A DNA stretch of 64,000 bases, taken from Rhodoferax sp. WC2427. GTDB taxonomy: Bacteria > Pseudomonadota > Gammaproteobacteria > Burkholderiales > Burkholderiaceae_C. Positions within the stretch are counted from its first letter, which is position 1, and the number at the start of each line of letters is the position of its first letter. Made by a program: the position numbers and the translations under genes. Positions 50,776-59,284 of the stretch are shown piece by piece. The stretch covers positions 3,782,001 through 3,846,000 of the forward strand of contig NZ_CP162006.1 in the NCBI RefSeq assembly GCF_040822085.1, written 5' to 3'. The notes beneath the pieces were generated by a model, which ran no database searches, was not told the DNA's origin, and saw nothing but the letters and a program-made list of their open reading frames with translations.

Positions 50776-51117
50776 TTATGCGCTCGCGGGCCCCTGGTGG
50801 AACACCAGTTCGTCCACCACCTGCCCGCCCACCAGATGCTGGTCGATGATGCGGTCCATGTTGGCGGGGGTGACGTTGTAGTACCAGGTGCCGTCGGGCT
50901 GCACGCACAGCACCGGCCCGCCCTTGCAGGCGGCGAAGCAGCTGACCCGGCTGCGTTTGACGCGCAGCGCGCCCTCGTGCAGCCCGGCGGCCTTGAACTT
51001 GTCGCCCAGGCTGTCGAACAGCGCCTGCGACTGGCCATCCTGCGTGCAGCGGCTGCCGGTACAAACGAGGATGTGGCGCTTGTAGTCGCCGATCTTGGGT
51101 TTGGTGACCTCGCTCAT
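50776..51117 (-). CDS. Thioredoxin-like [2Fe-2S] ferredoxin of the cobalamin operon (CbiW-like)
   Basis: The 113-residue protein has the four-Cys pattern of thioredoxin-like ferredoxins: CTGSRCTQDG at the start and VSCFAACKGGPVLCV later, with YYNVTPANMDRIIDQHL at the C-terminus. Such proteins occur in cobalamin operons (for example CbiW in Bacillus megaterium) and may pass electrons during ring contraction or a reduction step; this is an inference from context. It overlaps cobJ by ATGA and is the last gene of the operon. Confidence 0.82.
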   Translation of the reverse strand: MSEVTKPKIGDYKRHILVCTGSRCTQDGQSQALFDSLGDKFKAAGLHEGALRVKRSRVSCFAACKGGPVLCVQPDGTWYYNVTPANMDRIIDQHLVGGQVVDELVFHQGPASA

Positions 51118-52085
51118 TCCTGCACCTCTTCGACCGGCGCAGGCTCGGCGTGGACCGGGGTGCGCAGCACCATGTCGACGTAGTCCTCGGGCAGCCGGTG
51201 CTGCCGGGCCAGGGTGGCCACACTGGTGCCGTCGGCAAAGTCGGCGCGCAGGTTGTCCATCCAGCCCAGCAGGCCGGTGGACAGCGAACGCCCGGCCTTT
51301 TCGCCCGCGCGGGTGCTGCCACCGTCGTCCAGGTCGTATTTGTTGGCGTAGCCACGGGGCGTGACCATCAGGCCGTGCTGGACGAAGGTGTGGCTGTTGC
51401 CGATCAGCACCGTGGTCAGCATGCCGATGTCGCAGTCGCTCATGGTGGCCAGCGTGGTGAACTCGATGCGCTCGCGGCGGCGGTAGGCCGACTTGACCAC
51501 CGCCACCGGCGTGTCCGGCCTGCGGTGGCGCAGAAACAGCGCCTGCGCCTGCACGATCTGCTGGGTGCGCCGTCCACTCTTGGGGTTGTACAGCGCCACC
51601 ACAAAGTCGGCGGCGGCCACGGCGTCCAGGCGGCGCGCAATCACCGGCCAGGGGGTCAGCAGGTCGCTCAGGGAGATCGAGCAGAAGTCGTGCGTCAAGG
51701 GCGCCCCCACCAGCGCGGCGCAGGCGTTGATGGCCGACGCGCCGGGCACCACCTCCACCGTAATCTCCGACTCCGGGGTCCAGCCCGCCTGGAACAGCAC
51801 CTCGTAGGTGGGCCCGGCCATGCCGTAGACCCCGGCATCGCCGCTGGAGATCAGCGCCACCTTCTTGCCCTCGCGGGCCCGGTCCAGCGCGTTAACGGCG
51901 CGGTCCAACTCTTCGGTCATGCCTTTGCGGATGACCTCCTTGCCCTCCAGCAGGTCGGCCACCAGCTTGATGTAGGTGGAGTAGCCCACCACCACATCGG
52001 CCTCGGCAATCGCCTCGCGGGCGCGCTGGGTCATGTGCGCATGGCTGCCCGGGCCAATACCAACCAGGGAAATCTTGCCGCTCAT
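51114..52085 (-). CDS. cobJ: Precorrin-3B/cobalt-precorrin-3 C17-methyltransferase with C-terminal extension
   Basis: The enzyme methylates C17 and contracts the corrin ring. Residues 1-245 form an SAM-dependent tetrapyrrole methylase (ISLVGIGPGSHAHMT; SSGDAGVYGMAG; VVPGASAINACAALVGAPL; YNPKSGRR). The remaining 78 residues (from GGSTRAGEKAGRS to the acidic end) are an extension absent from basic CobJ/CbiH; it contains no iron-sulfur motif. In the early-cobalt pathway the counterpart is CbiH. The ATG at 52085 overlaps the cbtA stop. Confidence 0.92.
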   Translation of the reverse strand: MSGKISLVGIGPGSHAHMTQRAREAIAEADVVVGYSTYIKLVADLLEGKEVIRKGMTEELDRAVNALDRAREGKKVALISSGDAGVYGMAGPTYEVLFQAGWTPESEITVEVVPGASAINACAALVGAPLTHDFCSISLSDLLTPWPVIARRLDAVAAADFVVALYNPKSGRRTQQIVQAQALFLRHRRPDTPVAVVKSAYRRRERIEFTTLATMSDCDIGMLTTVLIGNSHTFVQHGLMVTPRGYANKYDLDDGGSTRAGEKAGRSLSTGLLGWMDNLRADFADGTSVATLARQHRLPEDYVDMVLRTPVHAEPAPVEEVQE

Positions 52086-52879
52086 GGCTGGAGCCCCGGC
52101 ACCGGGATGGCGCGGGTGAACGCCCCGGCCAGGCTGGGCCGCAGCCAGCGCTGAAACGCCAGGCCACAGGCCACAGCCATGCAGGCCCAGAACGAGAGCG
52201 ACACCCAGGTGGTGGCCCAGATGAACTGCGTACCCAGCGCGCGCAAGGCCGTCTGCGCCTCGCCGCTGAAACCGGCCAACGGGTCGGCGCTGATGTGCGG
52301 AGCCCCCACGACAAACGGCAAAGCCAGCCAGGCCGCCGCTGCCACCCAGCGCAGCGGGCTGCGCAAACCCGCCGCCACCGCGCAAGCCAGCGCCGCGCTC
52401 ACAGCCGCCAGCAGCCACCAGCCTTGGCGCGAGCCCAGGCGGGCGGCATCCATGCCCGGAATCTCGGCATGCAGCCCCAGGGACGGCCAGAAATGGAACA
52501 CCAGCCAGCCCGCAGCCGCCGTCCACAGCGCCAGCGGCACCGGGCGCAGCGCCGTGCCGCGCCACAGGCAGACGCCCATCACCGCCAGCACCAGCAGCGC
52601 CATGCTGAAAGCGTGCAGCACGTTGGCGACCCAGGTCCAGACCACACGTTCGGTGCCGTCGGCGGGAGCCCAGGCTTCGGTTGCGTGGTCATGCGCTGCG
52701 GCTTCCGTCTGCACCAGGGTGGCAGGCTCCAACGCCACCGGGGCTTCGAGCTTCAGGTCCTCGTACTGTTCGGCGGCCAGAATGATGGGCACAGCCTGCC
52801 ACTGCTGCACACCCGACTGCACGCTGCCGACCAGCAGTGCGGCGGCCAGGGCCGAAAAAATTAAGCGTTGAAAGATCAT
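52082..52879 (-). CDS. cbtA: CbtA family cobalt transporter subunit
   Basis: The 265-residue membrane protein has about six hydrophobic segments and the CbtA marks: FQRLIFSALAAALLVGSVQS at the N-terminus, a His-containing loop (AAAHDHATEAW), FHFWPSLGLHAEIPGMDAA and QGWWLLAAVSAAL. With the small CbtB it is predicted to import cobalt, usually under a cobalamin riboswitch. GGAGC lies before the ATG; it starts 14 bp after cbtB. Confidence 0.9.
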   Translation of the reverse strand: MIFQRLIFSALAAALLVGSVQSGVQQWQAVPIILAAEQYEDLKLEAPVALEPATLVQTEAAAHDHATEAWAPADGTERVVWTWVANVLHAFSMALLVLAVMGVCLWRGTALRPVPLALWTAAAGWLVFHFWPSLGLHAEIPGMDAARLGSRQGWWLLAAVSAALACAVAAGLRSPLRWVAAAAWLALPFVVGAPHISADPLAGFSGEAQTALRALGTQFIWATTWVSLSFWACMAVACGLAFQRWLRPSLAGAFTRAIPVPGLQP

Positions 52880-52893
52880 GCGGTGCTCCGGGC

Positions 52894-53094
52894 TCAGTGG
52901 CAGGGTTTGACGGTCACGTGGCGCACGTCGTGCGCGGCGTTGTGCAGCAGCGGGCTTTCGGCAAACGCCACGCCGTAAAGCACCACCATGCCCAGGGCGG
53001 CCCCGGCGGCAAGTTGCAGCAACAGGCTGCGGGTGGCGCTGGTGGTAGCGGCAGGCGTAGTGATGGTGGGGGTGGTGGTGGAAGTGGTGTGCAT
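52894..53094 (-). CDS. cbtB: CbtB family cobalt transporter subunit
   Basis: The 66-residue protein has a Thr-rich N-terminus, one transmembrane helix (LLLQLAAGAALGMVVLYGVA, about 24-43) and a His-rich end (HNAAHDVRHVTVKPCH), typical of CbtB. The histidines probably bind cobalt. It directly precedes cbtA. The ATG at 53094 follows GGAGCC. Confidence 0.9.
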   Translation of the reverse strand: MHTTSTTTPTITTPAATTSATRSLLLQLAAGAALGMVVLYGVAFAESPLLHNAAHDVRHVTVKPCH

Positions 53095-53108
53095 CAAGGG
53101 CTCCAAGG

Positions 53109-53510
53109 TTAAGAAAGACGGGCAAGGGAAACCGTGGCGTTGTGCCCATCGGCACCACGGTGTTTGAGTTTTTCGACCACCAGGGCGGACATGGGCAGGT
53201 TGCCCCCCACCAGCAGGGCCGCAGCCTCGCTGACCGATGGGGTGCCGGTGTGCTTGCGAACCACCTCCGACGGGTGGGGAACAGCGACGGTGGCGAGTTC
53301 GTCCGGGCGGAAGAAGCGAACCGCCCAGCCGTGCTCCAACGCCAGGGCCAGAAGCCCGGGTTCGTCCGCTTTGAGGTCGATGCTGGCCACCGCCCGGATC
53401 TGCGACACCTGCGCACCTACCCGCTGCAAGGCCTGCTGTAGCGCCTGGTGCAAGGTGGCCAACGAGGTGCCGCGGTCGCAACCCAGGCCCAGGGTGAATT
53501 GGGCGGTCAT
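53109..53510 (-). CDS. cobE: CobE / C-terminal CbiG-like cobalamin protein
   Basis: The 133-residue protein matches the C-terminal CbiG domain: TLGLGCDRGTS at the start, IRAVASIDLKADEPGLLAL, and SVSEAAALLVGG. In CbiG this part is fused to the lactonase domain; here it is separate and lies 60 bp after the CbiG N-terminal gene. Palindromic element M fills most of that gap. Confidence 0.88.
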   Translation of the reverse strand: MTAQFTLGLGCDRGTSLATLHQALQQALQRVGAQVSQIRAVASIDLKADEPGLLALALEHGWAVRFFRPDELATVAVPHPSEVVRKHTGTPSVSEAAALLVGGNLPMSALVVEKLKHRGADGHNATVSLARLS

Positions 53511-53542
53511 GGGCTGCCACCCTGGAGGGCCAAGCGCGGGCC

Positions 53543-53596
53543 GTTATTTTCAAAAATCATAGCTACAAACCTAAGCCACATCAGCGCAAGGTGGCC
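53543..53596. repeat. Palindromic element copy M, between the two CbiG halves
   Basis: TTATTTTCAAAAATCATAGC and TCAGCGCAAGGTGG match the outer edge and the right arm. On the minus strand it encodes the last residues (RPPCADVA) and stop of the CbiG N-terminal gene and fills most of the gap to cobE. Confidence 0.7.
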
Positions 53597-54314
53597 GGTA
53601 GACTACCAAGCGCTCGGGCAGCGCGGTCCAGCGCTCCACCGGCACCTCGGCATCGGTGATCCACAGCACGGCTTTGAATTGCGCCAGGTCCACATCGGCA
53701 AAGCGGGTGAACGTGTGGATGTTGGCGGGCAAGGGCGTGGGCCGGGTCCACCAGTGCGGGCTGCCGGCTTCCTGCACCAACGCAATCGGCTCGCCATTCA
53801 CCACATGGGCCGATACGCGGGTGATGTTGATCTTGGGTGCCTCCACCTTCCAGCCCAGCTCGCGGCCCAGAATGTCTACGGGAATGGTCTTGCCTACGTC
53901 GGATGCGGTGGTCAGCACCGCAGTGGCACCCAGCAGGGCCGCGACGTGCTCGGCCATGGCATTGGCCCCGCCCACATGGCCCGACAGCACCGGAATGACA
54001 AACTGCGCCGCGTCGTCCACCACCAGCACGCCGGGGTCTTCGTCCTTGCTTTTCAGGTGCGGGGCGATCAGGCGCACCACCGCCCCCAGCGACACGAAAA
54101 ACACCACCTGGTCAAAGTCGGCCATCAGCGCGCCGATCTCGTCGCGGAACGGGCCGCTGTAGGCCCGCACCGGGTTGGATAAACCAGCCATCAGTGGTGC
54201 AAACTTGTCGGCCACACAGACGCTGGCCTCGGGCATCTGGCGGGCCAGATCGGCGGTTTGCTGGGCTCCGTGCTTGGTGATGGCCACTAGGGCGACGCGG
54301 ACGGGGGTGTTCAT
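53571..54314 (-). CDS. cbiG: CbiG N-terminal part (cobalt-precorrin-5A hydrolase)
   Basis: CbiG opens the delta-lactone of cobalt-precorrin-5A and releases acetaldehyde. The 247-residue protein has the N-terminal and middle CbiG domains: VALVAITKHGAQQTADL, VFFVSLGAVVRLIAPHLKSK, DDAAQFVIPVLSGHVGGANA and ATAVLTTASDVGKTIPVD. The third domain is the next gene (cobE). The final eight residues and stop lie inside palindromic element M, so an ancestral fused gene may have been split by the insertion. Four bases overlap cobI. Confidence 0.92.
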   Translation of the reverse strand: MNTPVRVALVAITKHGAQQTADLARQMPEASVCVADKFAPLMAGLSNPVRAYSGPFRDEIGALMADFDQVVFFVSLGAVVRLIAPHLKSKDEDPGVLVVDDAAQFVIPVLSGHVGGANAMAEHVAALLGATAVLTTASDVGKTIPVDILGRELGWKVEAPKINITRVSAHVVNGEPIALVQEAGSPHWWTRPTPLPANIHTFTRFADVDLAQFKAVLWITDAEVPVERWTALPERLVVYRPPCADVA

Positions 54315-55105
54315 GCGGGGGTTTCCTCTTCTTCGGTGTCGGTGGATGTTTTCTTGCGGCAGCCGCGCTGCAGTTCGCCGCGCACGCGGTCGGGGTTCTT
54401 CACCAGCAGCAGGGATAAATAGTTGACCGTGGTGCCCTGCAGCGTGGCCACGTCGGTCACGATGCGCTCCACCGGCGAACCGGCTTTTTCGATGAAGCGG
54501 CTGTGCTGCAGCAGGCCGCGCCGCGCCAGCAGCGCCAGCAGCTCGTCCAGCAGCGGCTTGACCTTCATCAGCACCAGGGTGTCAAAGTCGTCCAGCATCT
54601 TCTCCACCGCCGCGATGCCGTAGGCCGCGGGCACGATGGCGATGGTGTCGTCCTGCTCCGACAGCGGCATCTGCAACTGGGCGCAAGCGGCGTTGAACGA
54701 GGTGACGCCGGGCACCACCTCGATGCGGGCCTGCGCATCCAGCCCGCGCAGCACGCGGGCCAGGTAACCAAAGCTGGCGTAGGTGGAGGCATCGCCTTCG
54801 ACCAGAAACAGCACGTCCTGCCCGGTGGCCAGCAGCGCCTGCACCGTCTCGGCGGCCTTGAGCCAGTGGCGGGCCAGCTTCTCCACGTCGTGCGTCATGG
54901 GAAACAGCAGCGGCTGGTGCCGGGGCGGCAGCGGCAACCCGGCGCGCACGGCGATGTCCAGCGCATAGCTTTCCTTGCGCAGGCTGCGCACCGGGTAGGT
55001 CCACACTGTGCCGGGCCGCTCCAGCAGGGCCCAGGCGCGGCGGGTGATCAGGCCGGGGTCGCCGGGGCCCAGCGATACGCCATACAACATGCCGGGCTGT
55101 GTCAT
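54311..55105 (-). CDS. cobI: Precorrin-2/cobalt-factor II C20-methyltransferase
   Basis: The 264-residue protein is a tetrapyrrole methylase: LYGVSLGPGDPGLITRRAW, FLVEGDASTYASFGYL, EVVPGVTSFNAACAQLQMPL and DTLVLMKVKP. It adds the C20 methyl (CbiL in the early-cobalt route). The ATG at 55105 overlaps the cobL stop; 11 upstream in-frame codons lie inside cobL. The C-terminus is a charged KKTSTDTEEEETPA tail. Confidence 0.93.
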   Translation of the reverse strand: MTQPGMLYGVSLGPGDPGLITRRAWALLERPGTVWTYPVRSLRKESYALDIAVRAGLPLPPRHQPLLFPMTHDVEKLARHWLKAAETVQALLATGQDVLFLVEGDASTYASFGYLARVLRGLDAQARIEVVPGVTSFNAACAQLQMPLSEQDDTIAIVPAAYGIAAVEKMLDDFDTLVLMKVKPLLDELLALLARRGLLQHSRFIEKAGSPVERIVTDVATLQGTTVNYLSLLLVKNPDRVRGELQRGCRKKTSTDTEEEETPA

Positions 55106-56403
55106 GCCGAAGCTCCTGCTTGCGCGCACACAATCCACACCGGATTCTCGGCGGCCATGCGGTGCATGTGCAGGATGGGTTTGCTGCGCGAGGCCTGTAG
55201 TTGCAGCACGTCCCAGCTGGCGCCCTGCGCTTTCAGGCTGGCCACGGCCACGCCCAGGTTTTCAATCGTCACAAAATTCATTACCAGCCAGCCTTGGGGT
55301 TTCAAACGTTTCAGAACCAGCGCAATCAGCTCGGCCAACTCGCCACCCGAGCCGCCGATGAACACCGCGTCCGGGTCGGCCCAACCGTGCAGGCCCTCGG
55401 GGGCCTTGCCGTGCAGCAGGCCGTGGTTGCTGATGCCCATGGCCAGCCGGTTGCGCTGCACGATGGCGCAGTCGTCTGCGTTCTTCTCGATGGCGTAGAC
55501 GTGGCCATGGCGGCACAGGCGCGCGGCTTCCAGGCCCACCGCACCCGAGCCCGCGCCGATGTCCCACACCACGCTGTGCGAAGTCAACTGCATGCGCGCC
55601 AGCGATACGGCACGCACCTCGTTCTTGGTGATCAGCCCCTTCTCGGGGTGGCGCTGTTCAAAGCGGGCATCGGGCAGGCCGAACAGCACCTGCGGCGGGC
55701 GCAGCGTGGTACGCCACAGCAGCACCACGTTCGGGTCGGCAAACGGCATCTGCGCCGCAGCGCTCATGGCCATGCCGCTGACGATGCGCTCCCCAGGCTG
55801 GCACAGGCGCTCGGCCACGGCCATCTCGAAGCCATCGGCCAGGCCCTCGGTGACCAGCATGCGGGCGATGCGGTCGGGCGTGTTGTGCGGGCTGGTGAGG
55901 ATGGCCAGGCGGTCGTGCTGGCGGATGTCGCGCAGCAGGGCGTACAGGCCGTGGGCCGGCGGCGACCCGGCCACCCAGTCGCCCGCGTCCTGGCTATGCA
56001 CCGAGGCAAACTTCATCTCCTGCCACGGCAGGCCCAGACGGGCGCAAGCCAGTTGCAGGGTGGAGACGTTGGGCACCACCTCGATGGCCTCGATGCACAG
56101 GCGCGAGGCCAGATACGCCGCAATGCCGTGGCACAGCGGGTCGCCGGTGGCCAGCACCACCACGCGCAAGGCGTCGGCCTGGGCGGCGCGTATCCACTCG
56201 GGTACCTGCGACAGCGCGCCGGTCAGGTCGCGCTGCTGCGCACCGGGGGCAATCTGGTCGGCAAACAGCTGCAGCGTGCGCGTGCCGCCAATCACCAGCT
56301 GGGCCGCTTGCAGGTGCTGCAAGGCGCTAGCACTGAGGCTGGCAATGCCGTCGTCCAGCACGCCGACGATGCGGCATTTGTCGATTACGGGTTCAAATCT
56401 CAA
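55102..56403 (-). CDS. cobL: Precorrin-6Y C5,15-methyltransferase/decarboxylase (CbiE-CbiT fusion)
   Basis: The 433-residue protein joins a CbiE methylase (about 1-205; LATGDPLCHGIAAYL, VVPNVSTLQLACARLGLPW) to a CbiT methylase/decarboxylase (about 245-433; GLITKNEVRAVSLARMQL, VWDIGAGSGAVGLEAA). It methylates C5 and C15 and removes the C12 acetate carboxyl. Translation begins at a TTG overlapping the cbiD stop (TTGA), with GGAGG correctly spaced before it, so the unusual start is well supported. Confidence 0.93.
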   Translation of the reverse strand: MRFEPVIDKCRIVGVLDDGIASLSASALQHLQAAQLVIGGTRTLQLFADQIAPGAQQRDLTGALSQVPEWIRAAQADALRVVVLATGDPLCHGIAAYLASRLCIEAIEVVPNVSTLQLACARLGLPWQEMKFASVHSQDAGDWVAGSPPAHGLYALLRDIRQHDRLAILTSPHNTPDRIARMLVTEGLADGFEMAVAERLCQPGERIVSGMAMSAAAQMPFADPNVVLLWRTTLRPPQVLFGLPDARFEQRHPEKGLITKNEVRAVSLARMQLTSHSVVWDIGAGSGAVGLEAARLCRHGHVYAIEKNADDCAIVQRNRLAMGISNHGLLHGKAPEGLHGWADPDAVFIGGSGGELAELIALVLKRLKPQGWLVMNFVTIENLGVAVASLKAQGASWDVLQLQASRSKPILHMHRMAAENPVWIVCAQAGASA

Positions 56404-57518
56404 GAAGCCTCCGCTATTTTTTTGCCGTCAAAATCACAGACGAGCACCTGCAGTTCAAATTGGTCGGGGTAGCGCGTGCGCAGGGTCTCGATGACCTTGT
56501 GTGCCAGCGCGGTATGGAAGGCGGTGCCCAGGCCCAGCGCGTCCATGCGCTCCCCGGCATAGCGGGCGGTCTCGTTGCCGCGGATGGCCTCGCACACCTC
56601 GGCAGGCGCGCCGATGCGGGCGGCAATGTCGGCCAGCAGGCCGGTATCCACCTCGGCCCGGCCCGCGTGGGTGATGGTTTCGCCCTGGGCGATCTTGGTC
56701 AGCTTGCCCACCATGCCGCCGATGACGACCTTTTTCAGCCCGGCCTTCACCGCCGCTCCCATGGCGTAGCGCAGGAAGTCGCCCATCTGCACAAACGCGG
56801 GTTCGGGCAGCTCCGGCATTTCGGCCATCACAAATTTCTCGGTGCGGCCACCGGTGGTCAGCACCACCACGCCATGGCCCAGGGTGCCCGCCACCTGCAC
56901 GCCCTGCACCACGCTGGCACGGTAGGCCGCGGTGGAATACGGCTTGACGATGCCGGTGGTGCCGAGGATGGAGATGCCGCCCAGGATGCCTAAGCGCGCG
57001 TTCAGCGTCTTCTTGGCCATCTCTTCGCCCTGGGGCACGGAGATGGAGACTTCCAGCCCCACCTCGTCCAGCAGCGCCACCCCCACCAGCCGCACATTGG
57101 CTTCGATGTTGCGGCGCGGCACCGGGTTGATGGCCGGGCCACCCACCACCAGGCCCAGCCCCGGCATGGTCACCGTACCCACGCCCACGCCCCCCGCCAA
57201 CACCACCTGGCCCGCGTGGTCCGGCAGCACCCGCACATCGGCGGTGAGGTGGGCCTTGTCGGTGCAGTCCGGGTCGTCGCCCGCGTCCTTGATGACCATG
57301 GCGTGGGCCGTGTGGCCGTCCACGCGGCCATCCAGCACGGCAAAGGTCACCAGGTCGCCATTGGGCAGCAGGCACTCCACCTCCGTTGGCACCGCGCCCG
57401 TGGCCAGGCCGATCACAGCAGCACGCGCAGCCGCGGCGGAGCACGCACCGGTGGTGAAGCCGGTGCGGGTGCCGCGGGGGGTGTCTTTTTTCAGCATGGC
57501 GTGGGGGTCTTTTTGCAT
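56400..57518 (-). CDS. cbiD: Cobalt-precorrin-5B C1-methyltransferase
   Basis: CbiD methylates C1 in the oxygen-independent pathway and has no similarity to other methylases. The 372-residue protein shows GTRTGFTTGACSAAAARAAV, DAGDDPDCTDKAH, GVGVGTVTMPGLGL and NPVPRRNIEANV. I chose the ATG at 57518 (MQKDPH); an ATG at 57497 (MLKKDT) is as likely. The 148 bp to the upstream cobH gene hold no gene, only a GGGGCTCTGCCCC hairpin. Confidence 0.93.
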   Translation of the reverse strand: MQKDPHAMLKKDTPRGTRTGFTTGACSAAAARAAVIGLATGAVPTEVECLLPNGDLVTFAVLDGRVDGHTAHAMVIKDAGDDPDCTDKAHLTADVRVLPDHAGQVVLAGGVGVGTVTMPGLGLVVGGPAINPVPRRNIEANVRLVGVALLDEVGLEVSISVPQGEEMAKKTLNARLGILGGISILGTTGIVKPYSTAAYRASVVQGVQVAGTLGHGVVVLTTGGRTEKFVMAEMPELPEPAFVQMGDFLRYAMGAAVKAGLKKVVIGGMVGKLTKIAQGETITHAGRAEVDTGLLADIAARIGAPAEVCEAIRGNETARYAGERMDALGLGTAFHTALAHKVIETLRTRYPDQFELQVLVCDFDGKKIAEAS

Positions 57519-57666
57519 CCCTGGCCGGGCGCACATCCCGGCCAGGGATCGCCGTTAGCGCCAACCCGCCCATAAGGGGCAGAGCCCCAATGCGAGAAGC
57601 ATCTCTCTGCGCCCGCCAGCAGCCCGCGCGCAATGGGCATCCGACCCCCATGGGCTACAACGCCCA

Positions 57667-58356
57667 TCACGCAGCCAACTCCCGCGCCTCGGCCAACCCC
57701 AGCAGCGCATGGATCGCCGCCACCACCAGGGTCGAACCGCCCTTTCGGCCCCGGATGACGATCCACGGCACATCCACTTCCAGCGCCACCAGATCCTTGG
57801 ACTCCGCCGCCGACACAAAGCCCACCGGCATGCCCACCACCAGCGCAGGCCGGGCCCCCTCCTCGTGCACCAGGCGCACGATCTCGATCAGGGCCGTGGG
57901 CGCATTGCCGATGCCCACAATCGCGCCATCGACCAGCCCCAGCCGGTGGGCTTTGCGCATGGCCTGCACCGCACGGGTCGTGCCCTCGGCCTTGGCGCTT
58001 TCAATCACATCCGGGTCGCTGATGAACTGGTGCGTGCGCATGCCAAAGTGGCCCAGGCGCGGGGCCGACAGGCCCACGCAGATCATCTCCACGTCGGCCA
58101 CCACGCGGGTGCTGCGCGACAGAATGGCGACCAGCCCCTGCTCCACCGCAGTGGGGTGGAAATCGGTCAGGCCGTTGAAGTCAAAGTCGGCGTTCGCGTG
58201 GATCATGCGGCGCACGATGGGCCACTGCGTGGGCGTGTAGCCGTGCGCCAGCACCTCGCGGTCGATCACGGCGAAAGAATCGTGCTCGATGGCGCGCCCG
58301 GCCGCAGTGAGCTGCTCGGTAACGACGTTGGCGGCCTTAGATGCGGGCGTGGTCAT
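57667..58356 (-). CDS. cobH: Precorrin-8X/cobalt-precorrin-8 methylmutase
   Basis: CobH/CbiC moves a methyl from C11 to C12. The 229-residue protein has IVRRMIHANADFDFNGLTDF with the catalytic His, VEMICVGLSAPRL, VVGMPVGFVSAAESK and IVIRGRKGGSTLVVAAIHALL, all typical. The ATG at 58356 lies within the end of cbiX (20-bp overlap). Confidence 0.93.
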   Translation of the reverse strand: MTTPASKAANVVTEQLTAAGRAIEHDSFAVIDREVLAHGYTPTQWPIVRRMIHANADFDFNGLTDFHPTAVEQGLVAILSRSTRVVADVEMICVGLSAPRLGHFGMRTHQFISDPDVIESAKAEGTTRAVQAMRKAHRLGLVDGAIVGIGNAPTALIEIVRLVHEEGARPALVVGMPVGFVSAAESKDLVALEVDVPWIVIRGRKGGSTLVVAAIHALLGLAEARELAA

Positions 58357-59284
58357 GGTCGTGCCCGTGGGGGTGCGCGTGGTCGTGCGCATGGGGATGG
58401 CCATGCTCGTGAGGATGGTCGGGCCCATGGCTGTGCGGCGCCGCGCCATCGTGGTGGTGGCCACCCATGCCGTGCTCCTCGGCAAAGCTGCGGAACTTGC
58501 AGCCGTCGCAGGGCATCAGCGCCGCCGGGGCGTTGCGCTTCAGGTCCATCACCCGCTGCTCCAGCAGTTCGAAAATTTCCTTCTCAAAACCGAAGTATTT
58601 CGTCGCAATAAAGCGCAGCGTGGGGTACTGGGCCTGCAGGTGCGCCACCTGGCGGGCGATGCGCTCCACCAGCGTGCCGTTGAACAGGTAGTACGGCAGC
58701 ACCACCACCTGCCGCATACCCAGCAGGCTCTGGCGCTGCACGGCTTTTTCCAGGCGCGGGTAGGTGATGCCGGTAAAGGCCAGGTCCACCAGCTCGTGGT
58801 CGGTTTCTTCCATCAGCCAGCGCGCCATCTTGGCCATGTCGCCATTGGCCTGGCGGTCGGACGAGCCCCGGCCCAGCAGCACCACGCCGGTGGTGGTGGG
58901 GTCGGGCATGTCCAGCGCCTGCATCGCACCCTTGAGGCGGCGGCGCAGGATCTCCAGAATCGGGTCGCAGGCGGTGAGGTGCGGCGCGTACAAAAACTGC
59001 ACCAGCGGGAACTGCAGGCGCGCGCCGTCGATGGCCTGTGGAATGTCCATCTTCACGTGGCCCGCCGCGTTCAAAATCAGCGGCACCACCACCACGCGGT
59101 GGGCGCCCGCCGCCGCGCGGCGCAGGCCCTCGCCCATGGTGGTGTCGGAAAACTCGATGAAGCAGACCTCGATACGCCAGCCCGGCTGGCGCTGCCGCCA
59201 GTGTTCGGCGAAGGCCAAAATCTCGTCGTTGCCCGACTGTTCACGCGAGCCGTGGCCGATCAGCAAAATGGTGTCTAGGGTCAT
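58337..59284 (-). CDS. cbiX: CbiX-type cobaltochelatase with a His-rich tail
   Basis: CbiX inserts cobalt into sirohydrochlorin or factor II. The 315-residue protein has two related chelatase domains (about 1-120: ILLIGHGSREQSGNDEILAF, VVVPLILNAAGHVKMDIPQA; and about 120-255: VVLLGRGSSDRQANGDMAKM, VVLPYYLFNGTLVERIARQV). A CDGC pair follows near residue 268. The last 40 residues are about half histidine and probably store or deliver cobalt. The start overlaps the cobM stop (ATGA). Confidence 0.92.
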   Translation of the reverse strand: MTLDTILLIGHGSREQSGNDEILAFAEHWRQRQPGWRIEVCFIEFSDTTMGEGLRRAAAGAHRVVVVPLILNAAGHVKMDIPQAIDGARLQFPLVQFLYAPHLTACDPILEILRRRLKGAMQALDMPDPTTTGVVLLGRGSSDRQANGDMAKMARWLMEETDHELVDLAFTGITYPRLEKAVQRQSLLGMRQVVVLPYYLFNGTLVERIARQVAHLQAQYPTLRFIATKYFGFEKEIFELLEQRVMDLKRNAPAALMPCDGCKFRSFAEEHGMGGHHHDGAAPHSHGPDHPHEHGHPHAHDHAHPHGHDHDHARI

